Shown here in pieces: positions 18,039 to 27,606 of a DNA stretch of 64,000 bases (the stretch's first letter is position 1; each line of letters begins with the position of its first letter). The stretch is from Bacteroidota bacterium (GTDB lineage Bacteria; Bacteroidota; Bacteroidia; UKL13-3). Position numbers and translations under genes: made by a program. The DNA lies in contig JAIXWI010000029.1 in assembly GCA_027491355.1 (NCBI GenBank), forward strand, positions 62,001 to 126,000. Direction: 5' to 3'. Below the pieces are notes generated by a model. The model ran no database searches, was not told the DNA's origin, and was given only the letters and a program-made list of their open reading frames with translations.

Positions 18039-19739
18039 ATGCTAACAATTGTACATAGAAACTTCTTACCTGATCAGTTAAAAGTAAATACTTGGAATGT
18101 TATTCAACCTTATTTTGATGATTTGTCCAATAGAGCTATCAATTCTGTGAAAGAACTAGAAAAATGGCTCAAAGACCGCAGCGAACTTGAAGCCTTTTTA
18201 AGTGAAGATTTAGCTTGGCGATATGTTAAAATGACCTGTAATACTTTATCAAAAGACCTGGAGGATGCATATTTATTTTTTGTCAACGAAATTGAACCTC
18301 AAATTGCCCCTTATACTGACAGCTTAAACAAAAAATTAATCGATTCCCCTTTTTGTAAAGAACTTCATGCTGATACTTATTTTGTTTACTTGAGAGGCAT
18401 TAAAAAAGAAATTGAAATATTCAACGAAAAAAACATCCCTATTTTTGCGCAAATTGCTACAGCGTCTCAAAAATATGGAAACATTGTTGGAGGACTCACC
18501 GTTGAATTTGAAGGCAAAGAATTGACATTACAACAAGCATCAAATTACCTGAAACATACAGACCGCTCAGTCAGGGAAAAAGTTTTCCATTTGATACAAG
18601 AAAAAAGATGGGCACACACCCAAGCATTGGATGAGTTGTTTGATCAATTGACTCGGCTCAGACACCAAGTAGCCATCAATGCCGGATTTGAAAACTACAG
18701 AGATTACAAATTTGCCGAACTAGGCAGATTTGACTATACCCCTGAAGATTGTTTTTCTTTCCATGACGCTATCAAAAACGAAATTGTGCCATTGGTAAAA
18801 AAGTTGAACCAAGAACGCGCAAAAAAACTAGGTCATGCTTTAAAACCATGGGATTTAGAGGTTGACACACAACAAAGAAGTGCATTGGAACCTTTTACGA
18901 GCGGTGCTGACTTGTTAGATAAAACCATTCAGTGTTTCAAAAAAATTGATGACTATTTTGCATGGTGTATTGCCACCATGGACGAAATGAACCGCTTAGA
19001 TTTGGAGAGTAGGAAAGGAAAAGCGCCTGGTGGTTACAATTATCCAATGGCAGAAACCCATGTGCCTTTTATTTTTATGAATGCAGCAAGTAGTACCCGT
19101 GATGTAGAAACCATGGTGCATGAGGGTGGACATGCGGTGCATTCTTTTTTATCAAAAGACTTGAGCTTAGCTGCTTTTAAAAATTGTCCGAGTGAGGTAG
19201 CAGAGTTGGCTAGTATGAGCATGGAACTATTGAGCTATGAAGGCATGGATGTTTTTTATCCAGAACCAGAAGCTTATGTCAGGGCCAAAGAAGAACACCT
19301 TGAAGGCATTATTAAAATTCTTCCTTGGATTGCTTGCATTGATAAATTTCAACATTGGATTTACACACATCCAACACATACAGCAGCTGAAAGAAATTTG
19401 TATTGGGCGCAGTTGAGTGATGAGTTTGGGACTGGAGAAGTAGATTGGACAGGCATCGAACATTATAGAAATACTTCATGGCAAAAACAATTACATCTTT
19501 TTGAAGTTCCTTTTTATTACATAGAATATGGCATTGCACAATTGGGTGCCATTGCTGTTTGGAGAAACTTCCAAGAAGATAAAACAAAGGCAATTGAACA
19601 ATACAAAAAAGCATTGAGCCTAGGCTATACAAAACCCATCAAAGAAATTTATAAGGAAGCTGGTATTGCATTTAACTTTGAATCCAGTTATATCAAAGAA
19701 TTGGTGTCATTTTTAGAAAAACAATTACACAAGGCATGA
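18039..19739 (+). CDS. M3 family metallopeptidase (oligoendopeptidase F-like)
   Basis: A 566-residue cytoplasmic zinc peptidase with no signal peptide. The catalytic motif is HEGGH (His361, Glu362, His365) in the context VETMVHEGGHAVHSF, and the third zinc ligand Glu lies in the following ELASMSMELLSYEG helix. The length is normal for the PepF/M3B group, which degrades short peptides from protein turnover. A TACATTTG -7-like box ends 12 bases before the ATG (18020-18027). The stop overlaps the next start by 4 bases (ATGA), making it the first gene of a probable operon. Confidence 0.93.
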   Translation: MLTIVHRNFLPDQLKVNTWNVIQPYFDDLSNRAINSVKELEKWLKDRSELEAFLSEDLAWRYVKMTCNTLSKDLEDAYLFFVNEIEPQIAPYTDSLNKKLIDSPFCKELHADTYFVYLRGIKKEIEIFNEKNIPIFAQIATASQKYGNIVGGLTVEFEGKELTLQQASNYLKHTDRSVREKVFHLIQEKRWAHTQALDELFDQLTRLRHQVAINAGFENYRDYKFAELGRFDYTPEDCFSFHDAIKNEIVPLVKKLNQERAKKLGHALKPWDLEVDTQQRSALEPFTSGADLLDKTIQCFKKIDDYFAWCIATMDEMNRLDLESRKGKAPGGYNYPMAETHVPFIFMNAASSTRDVETMVHEGGHAVHSFLSKDLSLAAFKNCPSEVAELASMSMELLSYEGMDVFYPEPEAYVRAKEEHLEGIIKILPWIACIDKFQHWIYTHPTHTAAERNLYWAQLSDEFGTGEVDWTGIEHYRNTSWQKQLHLFEVPFYYIEYGIAQLGAIAVWRNFQEDKTKAIEQYKKALSLGYTKPIKEIYKEAGIAFNFESSYIKELVSFLEKQLHKA

Positions 19740-20341
19740 AAATAATTTGTATTGGTAGAAACTACGCTGCACACGCAAAAGAATTAGGTAATGAAGTTCC
19801 TGAAAGCCCAGTTATATTTTGCAAACCCGATACAGCGTTATTAAAAAATGAGGAGGCATTTTACCATCCAGAATTTAGCAACGAAATACAACATGAATTA
19901 GAATTGGTGATTCGCATTCAAAAAATGGGCAAAAAAATTCAAAAGCAATTTGCGCATTTATATTACAACGAAATCACTGTTGGGCTTGATTTTACAGCAA
20001 GAGATAAACAAAATGAATTGAAACAAAAAGGATTGCCATGGGAGTTAGCTAAAGCATTTGATGGTTCAGCATGTGTAGGAAAATTTATCCCATTGCCAAC
20101 AACAACCAATGGCATCGCTTTTTCTTTGAAGAAAAATGGACAATTGGTGCAAGCAGGAAATACAGAACAAATGATACATACTTTCGATGACATTGTAAGT
20201 TTTGTATCTAATTATTTTACACTCAAAGTTGGTGACCTTATTTATACAGGAACTCCTGCAGGCGTAGGTAAAATTGAAATTGGCGATGTACTGCAAGGTG
20301 CTATTGGTGATCAACAATTGTTGCATTGTGAGATAAAATAA
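19736..20341 (+). CDS. Fumarylacetoacetate hydrolase (FAH) family protein
   Basis: A 201-residue short FAH-fold enzyme that begins directly with the catalytic core (MKIICIGRNYAAHAKELGNEVPESPVIFCKPDTAL). Metal ligands of the family are in HELELVIRI (the E-x-E pair) and in GLDFTARDKQ (Asp). The substrate loop SACVGKFIPLP and the C-terminal GDLIYTGTPAGVGKIEIGD are typical. Members are acylpyruvases, oxaloacetate decarboxylases or ring-cleavage-product hydrolases; sequence does not decide among them. It is translationally coupled to the M3 peptidase (4-base overlap), and the M23 gene follows immediately after its stop. Confidence 0.88.
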   Translation: MKIICIGRNYAAHAKELGNEVPESPVIFCKPDTALLKNEEAFYHPEFSNEIQHELELVIRIQKMGKKIQKQFAHLYYNEITVGLDFTARDKQNELKQKGLPWELAKAFDGSACVGKFIPLPTTTNGIAFSLKKNGQLVQAGNTEQMIHTFDDIVSFVSNYFTLKVGDLIYTGTPAGVGKIEIGDVLQGAIGDQQLLHCEIK

Positions 20342-22120
20342 ATGCTTAACCTGAGAACATATTTGGTTATTTTTTTGTGTTGGACATTGAACACCTTACC
20401 TCAAATAGTTTATGCACAACTAAAAAAAGAAGGCTTGTTTAGGTATCCGCTTGATTCATTGCCACATTTTATCTCTCCTTTTGGTGCCATCAGAGAAAAT
20501 CATTTTCACAGTGGAGTCGATTTAAAAACTCAAGAGCGAGAAGGTTTACCCGTTTATGCTGCTGCTGATGGATACATTTCTAGGGTAAAAATTGCTGCCA
20601 ATGGATATGGTAAAGCAATTTATGTTGATCATCCCAATGGGTTCACTACTGTATATGGACACTTACAATCTTTCAAAGAACCCTTCGCTTCTTGGATTAA
20701 AAATGTGCAATACACCAAACAACAATTTGCATTTGACAGTATTTTAAAACCAGGAATACTCAAGGTTCAACTAGGAGATACTTTAGGTTTATCTGGCAAT
20801 TCAGGTGGCTCAACAGGACCTCACTTACATTTTGAAATCAGAGAAAGCAAAACTGAAGAAACTTGGAATACAGGCTTATTTGGCATGCTACCCTATGATA
20901 CATTGAACCCATTTTTAAATACTTTACATTTTTACCAATTTGTACCAGAAGGTATTTTATTAGAAAAAAGAATCGAAGGGATTCCTAAAAAGCTCGTTAA
21001 AAACGATGCAGATTCAGTGTTCGGCGACTTGTATGTGTACACTGACACTATTTTTTTGAAAGCAGATGAATATGGTATAGGCATAGAGGCTTTTGATTGT
21101 ATACACACTAAAAAAGAAACCAAAGGCGTTTATCAATTTGGGTTGATTTACCATTTAGAAGAAATTTTCAAATTCAAATTGAACAAGTTTGCCTTCAGCG
21201 AAACCAAATATGTGAACCATCATGTTGATTACCCTTGGTTCAAAATCAAAAAAGAAAAAATACAAAAATGCTTTGTTGATGATGGCAACAAGTTCAGTCA
21301 AGCAAGCAGTCATACAAACAAGGGAAAGTTTTATGTAAAACCTAATTGCTTAGATTCTATTGTTGTGTTCATTGGAGATATTAACGATAACATGAGCTTT
21401 ACCCAATTCTATATTTGGGGTGATAGCAGTGGTGTACCCAACAAGCAAAAAACCGAGTATTTTAACCGAATTCAAAACAAACCCATTTGGAATCCTAACC
21501 TGCCTTTTCATTTTGAAGTTCCTGGTTTCAAGCTCAATGCCATTGCACACGCAACATACGATACCATTTACTTTGACTTTGAAGCTTTGAACGGATTAAA
21601 AAATTCGTATGCTACAGTATATAAAATCCATCAACCTTATACTGCCATTCACCAACCCATTCAAATTGCAATTGAATGCAATCAAAACAACCCTTTGATC
21701 AATCAGTATTTATGTCTAGCAACAGTTAGTAAAAACAATGAATTCAGGTATGCTGGCGGTAATTACCATCAAGGTTGGGTGAAAGGAAATATTAGCAATT
21801 TTGGAAACTATACAATTGTAGCTGATAGTATTGCACCAACTGCCATTTGGAGTAAAAGCAATCAAAATGATACTACTGCAGTAAGAATGGTCATAGATGA
21901 TAATTTTTCAGGAATTAGCAGTTATGCATTGTATCTGAATGAGCAATGGGTATTGGCCGAATATGATGCCAAAAACAACCTACTAACCTATTCTTTTGAC
22001 GAGGTTTATACCAAACAAAGGTTAGCAATTGATGTGAACCCAGTAGCTAACTGGAAATTAGTTATAACAGACAAACAAGGCAACTTAGCAAGTTTCAATT
22101 GGCAAAGTACTTGGAAATAA
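20342..22120 (+). CDS. M23 family metallopeptidase (LytM domain)
   Basis: A 592-residue exported protein (signal LVIFLCWTLNTLPQIVYAQ). The LytM/M23 domain lies near the N-terminus. Its zinc motif is HSGVD (His56, Asp60) in FGAIRENHFHSGVDLKTQ, with the second motif HLHFE (His161, His163). This class cleaves peptidoglycan peptide cross-links. The remaining 400 or so residues look like beta-sandwich domains with no family I recognise. The start codon directly abuts the stop of the FAH gene. A structural or cell-separation role is plausible; catalytic residues appear intact. Confidence 0.9.
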   Translation: MLNLRTYLVIFLCWTLNTLPQIVYAQLKKEGLFRYPLDSLPHFISPFGAIRENHFHSGVDLKTQEREGLPVYAAADGYISRVKIAANGYGKAIYVDHPNGFTTVYGHLQSFKEPFASWIKNVQYTKQQFAFDSILKPGILKVQLGDTLGLSGNSGGSTGPHLHFEIRESKTEETWNTGLFGMLPYDTLNPFLNTLHFYQFVPEGILLEKRIEGIPKKLVKNDADSVFGDLYVYTDTIFLKADEYGIGIEAFDCIHTKKETKGVYQFGLIYHLEEIFKFKLNKFAFSETKYVNHHVDYPWFKIKKEKIQKCFVDDGNKFSQASSHTNKGKFYVKPNCLDSIVVFIGDINDNMSFTQFYIWGDSSGVPNKQKTEYFNRIQNKPIWNPNLPFHFEVPGFKLNAIAHATYDTIYFDFEALNGLKNSYATVYKIHQPYTAIHQPIQIAIECNQNNPLINQYLCLATVSKNNEFRYAGGNYHQGWVKGNISNFGNYTIVADSIAPTAIWSKSNQNDTTAVRMVIDDNFSGISSYALYLNEQWVLAEYDAKNNLLTYSFDEVYTKQRLAIDVNPVANWKLVITDKQGNLASFNWQSTWK

Positions 22121-22153
22121 AAACCAAATAAATAATTCTTTGTTAAATACATT

Positions 22154-22606
22154 ATGAGTATTACATTAAAAGTCGGAGACAAAGCCCCTGCGTTTAAATG
22201 CAGCAACGAACACAATGAAATGGTTCAACTCAAAGATTTTAAGAACCAAAAACTGGTTTTGTATTTTTATCCAAAAGACGACACCCCAGGTTGCACTGCT
22301 GAAGCCTGCAACTTAAGAGACAATTATGCAGCTTTTCAAAAAGCAGGCTACCATATTGTGGGCGTTAGTCCGGATTCAGCAACCAAACACCAAAAATTCA
22401 TTGCCAAGTACAATTTACCATTTTCATTGTTAGCAGATGAAAACAACGAGGTAGCTCTAGCCTATGGTGTTTGGGCAGAAAAAAGTATGTATGGGAGAAA
22501 ATACATGGGCATCTTACGCAGCACATTTGTAATAGATGAAAAAGGTATCATCAGCAAAATCATTGAAAAAGTAGATACCAAAAATCACAGCAATCAATTA
22601 CTTTAA
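22154..22606 (+). CDS. bcp: Thioredoxin-dependent thiol peroxidase (Bcp/PrxQ)
   Basis: A 150-residue atypical 2-Cys peroxiredoxin that reduces hydroperoxides using thioredoxin. The peroxidatic Cys47 and resolving Cys52 are in PGCTAEACNLRD, the PrxQ five-residue spacing. FYPKDDTPGCT and the later STFVIDEKGIISKII are family hallmarks. Length is normal. It lies 33 bases after the M23 gene and 17 before a lipoprotein gene, so it may share the operon. Confidence 0.95.
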   Translation: MSITLKVGDKAPAFKCSNEHNEMVQLKDFKNQKLVLYFYPKDDTPGCTAEACNLRDNYAAFQKAGYHIVGVSPDSATKHQKFIAKYNLPFSLLADENNEVALAYGVWAEKSMYGRKYMGILRSTFVIDEKGIISKIIEKVDTKNHSNQLL

Positions 22607-22623
22607 GTTTAAATCATTTAACC

Positions 22624-23250
22624 ATGCCAAGTTTAATAGCTAGAATTTTAATGCTCGCAATGGTATTCATGGCTTCAAGTTGTGGCACCTTGTTTTTGAA
22701 AATGTATGGCATGAAACAAGCTTCTAGCTTTGACAATGATGGTTTAGAAAACCTTTGTAAAAAATACAATATCCCAATTGCGAATGCCTATAGTTTAGAT
22801 ACGTCATACATGACATTTCTTAGGCAACAAGACACGGTTCTGTTTGAACAACAAATTCAAAATCATTATCAACCTTTACAGGTATTATACTATGACCAAT
22901 CTGGCAAATTGTTGTCCTTCCATATCAATTGTTATGCAGGCGGATTTCCCAATTTAAAATGGTCGCAAATTGAAACACAAATCAATTCAATTCCTCTTAC
23001 TCAAGCACCTATTGATAGCTTAGTCCCTTTCCATGAATTAAAAAAATTCATGAAAAAAATTAAAAGTCAAAGTGATTTGGAGCAAAGTAATGTACAATAC
23101 CATATTGTTGTTTTATGGAACAATTACATGGGAAGGCAAAGCAAAAGACTGCTCGAATTGGTTAAAAGAAAATCATCCGAAAATTTATACAAAAATCAAC
23201 AATTGTATTTTGTAAATACTGATAATTTTGTTGCTAAATACTACAATTAA
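22624..23250 (+). CDS. Predicted lipoprotein of unknown function
   Basis: A 208-residue protein with a lipoprotein signal (IARILMLAMVFMASSCGT; lipid Cys about 20). The mature part has no domain I can name. It has the feel of a thioredoxin-like or small alpha/beta fold: YHIVVLWNNYMGRQSKRLLELVKR resembles a strand followed by a helix, but no CxxC is present. It is the last gene of the plus-strand run and ends 10 bases from the convergent GT2 gene. Confidence 0.6.
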   Translation: MPSLIARILMLAMVFMASSCGTLFLKMYGMKQASSFDNDGLENLCKKYNIPIANAYSLDTSYMTFLRQQDTVLFEQQIQNHYQPLQVLYYDQSGKLLSFHINCYAGGFPNLKWSQIETQINSIPLTQAPIDSLVPFHELKKFMKKIKSQSDLEQSNVQYHIVVLWNNYMGRQSKRLLELVKRKSSENLYKNQQLYFVNTDNFVAKYYN

Positions 23251-23259
23251 ATATTGGGA

Positions 23260-24426
23260 TCATGCACGTTTGGCCCTTTCCCAATTGGCAGATTGCTTTC
23301 CAGAAATGTATTTGATAAAGCCTAAATACATGCACAAATTCATGATAAAAAAGTAATAAGGGACAAACAATACTTTTACTTTTATCTGCTTATTTTCCAT
23401 GTACCAACCTAACAGTGCAAAGGCATAAAATACAACTTGCAATGTCATTAAAACAGTAAACAGTAAATCAGTTTGCTGAATTACCAATAGGGCATTACAA
23501 ACAAAAACCAACAACAAACAAAGTGGCGCCAATGTCCAACGAGATACTCTGTGCGAAAAAAATAAAAAAAACACTTTAGGATGTAAAAAAGGATTGAATG
23601 CTGACTTTAAGCGGAACATACTTTGCCATGCACCAGCTGCAATTCTTACTTTTCTTTTGAGTTCTTCTTCAACATTGGCACTAGCGGTTTCTGATGCACA
23701 AGCTTCTTTTTCATATATAACCCTGTAACCTGAAAGCACTATTCCCATACTTTGCATCAAATCATCTAGTAAAGTATCTTCTGGTAATGGCTTATACAAA
23801 TTGGTTCTGTAACTCATTAATTCACCAGCAGCGCCCACAATGGTATAAAAATCAGAATCCATTTGTTTAAGAAAACTCTCATATTTCCAATATATACCCT
23901 CTCCTGCTCCACTGGCATTCTCTTTGTGCTTAACAGCTATTCGCTTTTCTCCAGTAACTGCACCTACATCTGCAAACTGATAATGTTTAACCATTTCTTT
24001 TAAGGCATTTGCATTGAGATGGGTATTTGCATCACAAAAGACAACTATTTCTGCATTGACATATTGCATGGCTCGGTTCATAGCTGCAGCCTTTCCTCTT
24101 CTTGCAGACTCATGTAAAGCCATTACTTGATTATATTGTTGTATAATGTTGGGTGTTTCATCACTTGAACCATCACTGATAAAAATGAGTTGAAGTTTTT
24201 CAATCGGGTAATTTAATGCCAATGAATTTTTAATTTTCTCTTCAATGTAGCCAGCCTCATTGAAACAAGGAACTATAAGGGCAACCGTAGGCTCATAGCT
24301 GCTATTAAAATGTTGTTTTTTAGCTGGTTTTAACTTGTTAAAAAGCCATAAAATTAGCCCATAACCTAAATAACTGTATGCTATTATTCCAAGTCCAATC
24401 CAAAAAATAGTTTCTATACAATACAT
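23260..24426 (-). CDS. Membrane glycosyltransferase family 2
   Basis: 388 residues counting from the ATG at 24426, which sits 1 base after the methyltransferase stop; a longer in-frame start would overlap that gene by 59 bases. There is an N-terminal membrane segment (FWIGLGIIAYSYLGYGLILWLF), then a GT2 core: VALIVPCFNEAGYIEEKI, FISDGSSDETP, CDANTHLNANAL (DxD-like) and LPEDTLLDDLM (catalytic Asp). Four further hydrophobic segments follow. The topology resembles processive synthases of the poly-GlcNAc/cellulose kind, but the QxxRW position reads differently (AAGAWQ). It is the last gene of the nine-gene polysaccharide operon. Confidence 0.85.
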   Translation of the reverse strand: MYCIETIFWIGLGIIAYSYLGYGLILWLFNKLKPAKKQHFNSSYEPTVALIVPCFNEAGYIEEKIKNSLALNYPIEKLQLIFISDGSSDETPNIIQQYNQVMALHESARRGKAAAMNRAMQYVNAEIVVFCDANTHLNANALKEMVKHYQFADVGAVTGEKRIAVKHKENASGAGEGIYWKYESFLKQMDSDFYTIVGAAGELMSYRTNLYKPLPEDTLLDDLMQSMGIVLSGYRVIYEKEACASETASANVEEELKRKVRIAAGAWQSMFRLKSAFNPFLHPKVFFLFFSHRVSRWTLAPLCLLLVFVCNALLVIQQTDLLFTVLMTLQVVFYAFALLGWYMENKQIKVKVLFVPYYFFIMNLCMYLGFIKYISGKQSANWERAKRA

Positions 24427-24427
24427 A

Positions 24428-25189
24428 CTATTTCTTTTTCCATGAGGTATAAAATCCACCTGAGAGTTGTCTTGGTAGGAAATCAATCATCCAACAATCA
24501 AACTTTTGAAGCAACCGAATGCGTTTTGTTAATAAAGAAATTGGAAATATTCTTTCTAAAAAATCGCCATTTTGGTATTGAAAAGAAACAAAACCTTCAT
24601 TGTTCATCATACGAGTTAAAGCAGCATATGTAAAAAAATGAATGTGCGTTAAATCCTCATTAGAGGATTGTAAAGTAGTTGCATTGTAACCTAAAAACTT
24701 TTTTAATGCGGTAATACCTTTATCTAATTTCCGGGCAGTTAACCATTGCATAGGTCGTGTAATTAAAACTTCTCTTGGTCCAAAACCATTTGGCACAGTA
24801 GCAACAAATACTCCGTCCTGATTGAGCATTTTGGCAATCAATTGAACCATTTGCGCAGGTGCTTCTAAATGTTCTAAAACCTCACTACAAATAACAGCAT
24901 CATATTTTTCTGTTACAGTCAATTTGCTTACATCTAAAACCTCAAATCTTACTTTTTCAAATGTGTTTTTCTTTTGAGCATTTGCAATTGAATGTGCATC
25001 TATATCTACACCAAGCACATCATAACCAAGAGAACCCAAAGCTAAACTGATATTGCCATTCCCACAACCAATATCTATAATTTTAGCACCTACTTTACCC
25101 AAGCTATTAACTTGTGCTACAATAAAGTCGAGTCTTTTTAAGTCCTCAACATCTGAATAGGATGTATATGAATAATATTCTTTTGACAT
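24428..25189 (-). CDS. Class I SAM-dependent methyltransferase
   Basis: A 253-residue soluble methyltransferase. Motif I is IIDIGCGNGNISLALGSLGYDVLGVDID and the later VICSEVLEHLEAPAQM is typical of the UbiG/methyltransf-11/23 group. The C-terminal region has hydrophobic-aromatic segments that may associate with the membrane. Its location among glycosyltransferases suggests methylation of a sugar or of a lipid-linked glycan intermediate. It is 3 bases downstream of the GT4 gene and 1 base upstream of the terminal GT2. Confidence 0.88.
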   Translation of the reverse strand: MSKEYYSYTSYSDVEDLKRLDFIVAQVNSLGKVGAKIIDIGCGNGNISLALGSLGYDVLGVDIDAHSIANAQKKNTFEKVRFEVLDVSKLTVTEKYDAVICSEVLEHLEAPAQMVQLIAKMLNQDGVFVATVPNGFGPREVLITRPMQWLTARKLDKGITALKKFLGYNATTLQSSNEDLTHIHFFTYAALTRMMNNEGFVSFQYQNGDFLERIFPISLLTKRIRLLQKFDCWMIDFLPRQLSGGFYTSWKKK

Positions 25190-25192
25190 ATA

Positions 25193-26347
25193 TTATTGCT
25201 TTAACCTTGAATTAAAATTTGATAAAACATATTCATACAATTGAATTGTTTCTGCAGCATTTTGTTTCCATGAAAAATGTGCAGCACGGGCTAGACCATT
25301 GTGAACCAATTGTTGCTGAAGCTTATCATTGTTCATCAATTGTAAAATTGCATCAGCTATAGATTTAGGATCAGTTGGATTGATGAACAAGGCTGCATCG
25401 GCTGCAACTTCAGGCATAGAAGAAGTATTGGATGCTATTACCGGAACACCACATTTCATGGCTTCTAACATTGGTATGCCAAAACTTTCTCTTAATGATG
25501 GATATAAAAAAACTTTAGCTTGATTCAAAATTACAGGTAACTCTTGATTGGGCACATAAGGTAAAATTTGAATATGCTGTATTAATTCATTGGCTTTAAT
25601 TGAAGACAACAATGATTGAATGTACTGCAAATTGATATCTGGCATCACTAATTTAAAATACAAATTGCCTGCTTGCTTTAACAGATGCATTGCTTTTAAA
25701 ACACCAATGACATTTTTCTTTGGATCTGTATTACCAATAAAGAAAACAAATTGATCGGGTAAATTATACTTCTTGGCTGATGAATTTAATTGAACTTGAT
25801 TGTTTATTCTAAAAAAATGAGCACCTACACCGTTGTAGATACAACGCACAAAATTTGATTCAAATTTAAAAAATGCATCAATGTTCTTTTTTTCAAAATT
25901 AGAAACAGTAATAATTCCTACAGCCTTCCTAACTATTTTAGGAACGAGCCAAGCCCTGTATCTGTTGCCAAATCTTTGGTAAAATGAAGTAGAACTACCT
26001 GTTTTATTTTCAAGGTAAATAATGTCATGCAGTGTAACTAAGAGTGGAACTGAAACAAAAATTGGTGCGGTATTGGCTGTACAATGTAACAGGTTCACTT
26101 TGTATTTTTTAACCGCCCAAGGCAAAATCAATTGTTCCCAAATAGGATACGGCGCATTGGGTAGTGTTACTATTTTAATTCCGCTAATACCTGATAAACA
26201 TTTATTGTCAGAACCTTTTTTAACAAATACAACAAATTCTAATTCAGTTTCACAAGTACGCAAATGCCTAATCAATTCTAAAGCAACAATATCCATACCG
26301 TGCTTTTTTTCTCTAAATAGCCGTTGTGCTTCTATTCCTACTCTCAT
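25193..26347 (-). CDS. Glycosyltransferase family 4
   Basis: A 384-residue GT-B enzyme: N-terminal half MRVGIEAQRLFREKKHGMDIVALELIRHL and a C-terminal nucleotide-sugar domain. It has FVFFIGNTDPKKNVIGVLKAM, the conserved loop FLYPSLRESFGIPMLEAMKCGVPVIASNTSSMPEVAADAALFINP (the E-x7-E motif) and a terminal helix. Retaining GT4 enzymes add sugars such as mannose, glucose or rhamnose. It overlaps the upstream GT2 by 1 base. A role in assembling the repeat unit is inferred. Confidence 0.92.
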   Translation of the reverse strand: MRVGIEAQRLFREKKHGMDIVALELIRHLRTCETELEFVVFVKKGSDNKCLSGISGIKIVTLPNAPYPIWEQLILPWAVKKYKVNLLHCTANTAPIFVSVPLLVTLHDIIYLENKTGSSTSFYQRFGNRYRAWLVPKIVRKAVGIITVSNFEKKNIDAFFKFESNFVRCIYNGVGAHFFRINNQVQLNSSAKKYNLPDQFVFFIGNTDPKKNVIGVLKAMHLLKQAGNLYFKLVMPDINLQYIQSLLSSIKANELIQHIQILPYVPNQELPVILNQAKVFLYPSLRESFGIPMLEAMKCGVPVIASNTSSMPEVAADAALFINPTDPKSIADAILQLMNNDKLQQQLVHNGLARAAHFSWKQNAAETIQLYEYVLSNFNSRLKQ

Positions 26348-27606
26348 TATTTAGAACTAAATTTATACAATACCCCTTTTAATTGATTACCAGTTTGCTG
26401 CATATCTGACTCAATTGGTGTAATTTCAGGCTTTACCAATGATGAATGTTGAGTATGTAAAAAAACCTTACTCGCTCCTTTACTTTTAAAAAAAGCTAAA
26501 ACCATTATTAAGAATGCCTGTGGCAACCTGAATGCTGCAAACAATGTATTAGAAGTAAAAAAATATGAAGGCACAGCAATCAAATAACTAATGGCACAAA
26601 GTAAGAATAAAACAAAAAACCATGTACTCAAAATAGAAAATGGAGCAAACAACAGAAAAGAACAAAAGAATGTAAAGCCTAACAACAATACCCTAGGCAA
26701 TAAAATTCTTTGTAAAGCCTTGTCAAAAAAATCTATAGAACCTTTACTAAACAAGTTATAAAGTCCCTCCAAAAAAACCGCATTGAAATCAAAAAATTGT
26801 GAAGCAATCCAACGTTTTCTCTGCTTTAAAAATACGTTTGAGTTCTGTACCTTTTCGTCATAAACCAAGGCATCCTCTTCAAATAAAACTTTTACCTGAT
26901 TCCTGATTAAATAAAACTCCAATTCCTTGTCTTCTACTGGCGATTCAATGTTTAGCATGGCTTCTTTGTAAAAGGCATACTGTATTGCCTGACCTGATCC
27001 TGATAAAGCACTAGATAACCCCAGCGATACATGACCTCTTCTAAAAACATGGTTATTGATTTCTTCACTTATGCCATCTAGAATAGCAAATGTTGAATCT
27101 AAATTTTTTGCTGTACGGTGTCCTTGTATTGCAATTTCATGGTCCTGTAACCTTAAATTAATCTTCTTTAAAAAGTCTAATTCTAGAATATTGTCAACGT
27201 CTAATACAATACAATAATCGTATCTTACATCTGGAATTAAACCCAAAGCAGCATTGATTGACTTAGCTTTTGTACTCGATTCAAATTCAACTTCAACTAC
27301 CGCAATAGGCATTTCCAATAGCTGATCAATGGTTGATTTTTTCAAGTGATCGGCAATAACAACTACCTGAAACAATTGATTAGGATAATTGAGCTTTAAG
27401 GCATGGTAGACTGAATTGACAATCACTTCATCGCTTTGGTAAGCTGGTATCAATATTAAAAACTTGTTTTGTTTTGTTTGAATGAGCGATGAAAAATCAG
27501 TTTTTTTATAAAATGAACCCGCAATGGAAAATACAAAAATGTAAATGACATTCAATCCTAAAACAATGAATATAGCAATTTCAATGATATGAATAAATTG
27601 AATCAT
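26347..27606 (-). CDS. Membrane glycosyltransferase family 2 with QxxRW motif
   Basis: A 419-residue GT2. A short N-terminal membrane helix (IAIFIVLGLNVIYIFVFSI) is followed by LILIPAYQSDEVIVNSV, the DxD equivalent in YCIVLDVDNILELDFL, the catalytic-base region SPVEDKELEFYLI and the QRKRW motif (QxxRW). Then come several C-terminal membrane helices. The D, DxD, ED and QxxRW set is that of processive or polymerising GT2 enzymes. It overlaps the neighbouring GT2 by 4 bases. Confidence 0.88.
   Translation of the reverse strand: MIQFIHIIEIAIFIVLGLNVIYIFVFSIAGSFYKKTDFSSLIQTKQNKFLILIPAYQSDEVIVNSVYHALKLNYPNQLFQVVVIADHLKKSTIDQLLEMPIAVVEVEFESSTKAKSINAALGLIPDVRYDYCIVLDVDNILELDFLKKINLRLQDHEIAIQGHRTAKNLDSTFAILDGISEEINNHVFRRGHVSLGLSSALSGSGQAIQYAFYKEAMLNIESPVEDKELEFYLIRNQVKVLFEEDALVYDEKVQNSNVFLKQRKRWIASQFFDFNAVFLEGLYNLFSKGSIDFFDKALQRILLPRVLLLGFTFFCSFLLFAPFSILSTWFFVLFLLCAISYLIAVPSYFFTSNTLFAAFRLPQAFLIMVLAFFKSKGASKVFLHTQHSSLVKPEITPIESDMQQTGNQLKGVLYKFSSK

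Noticed and set aside
24427-24486. Longer start for the terminal GT2 (20 extra residues)
   Set aside because: It would overlap the methyltransferase by 59 bases. The ATG 1 base after that gene's stop gives the expected membrane-helix start.
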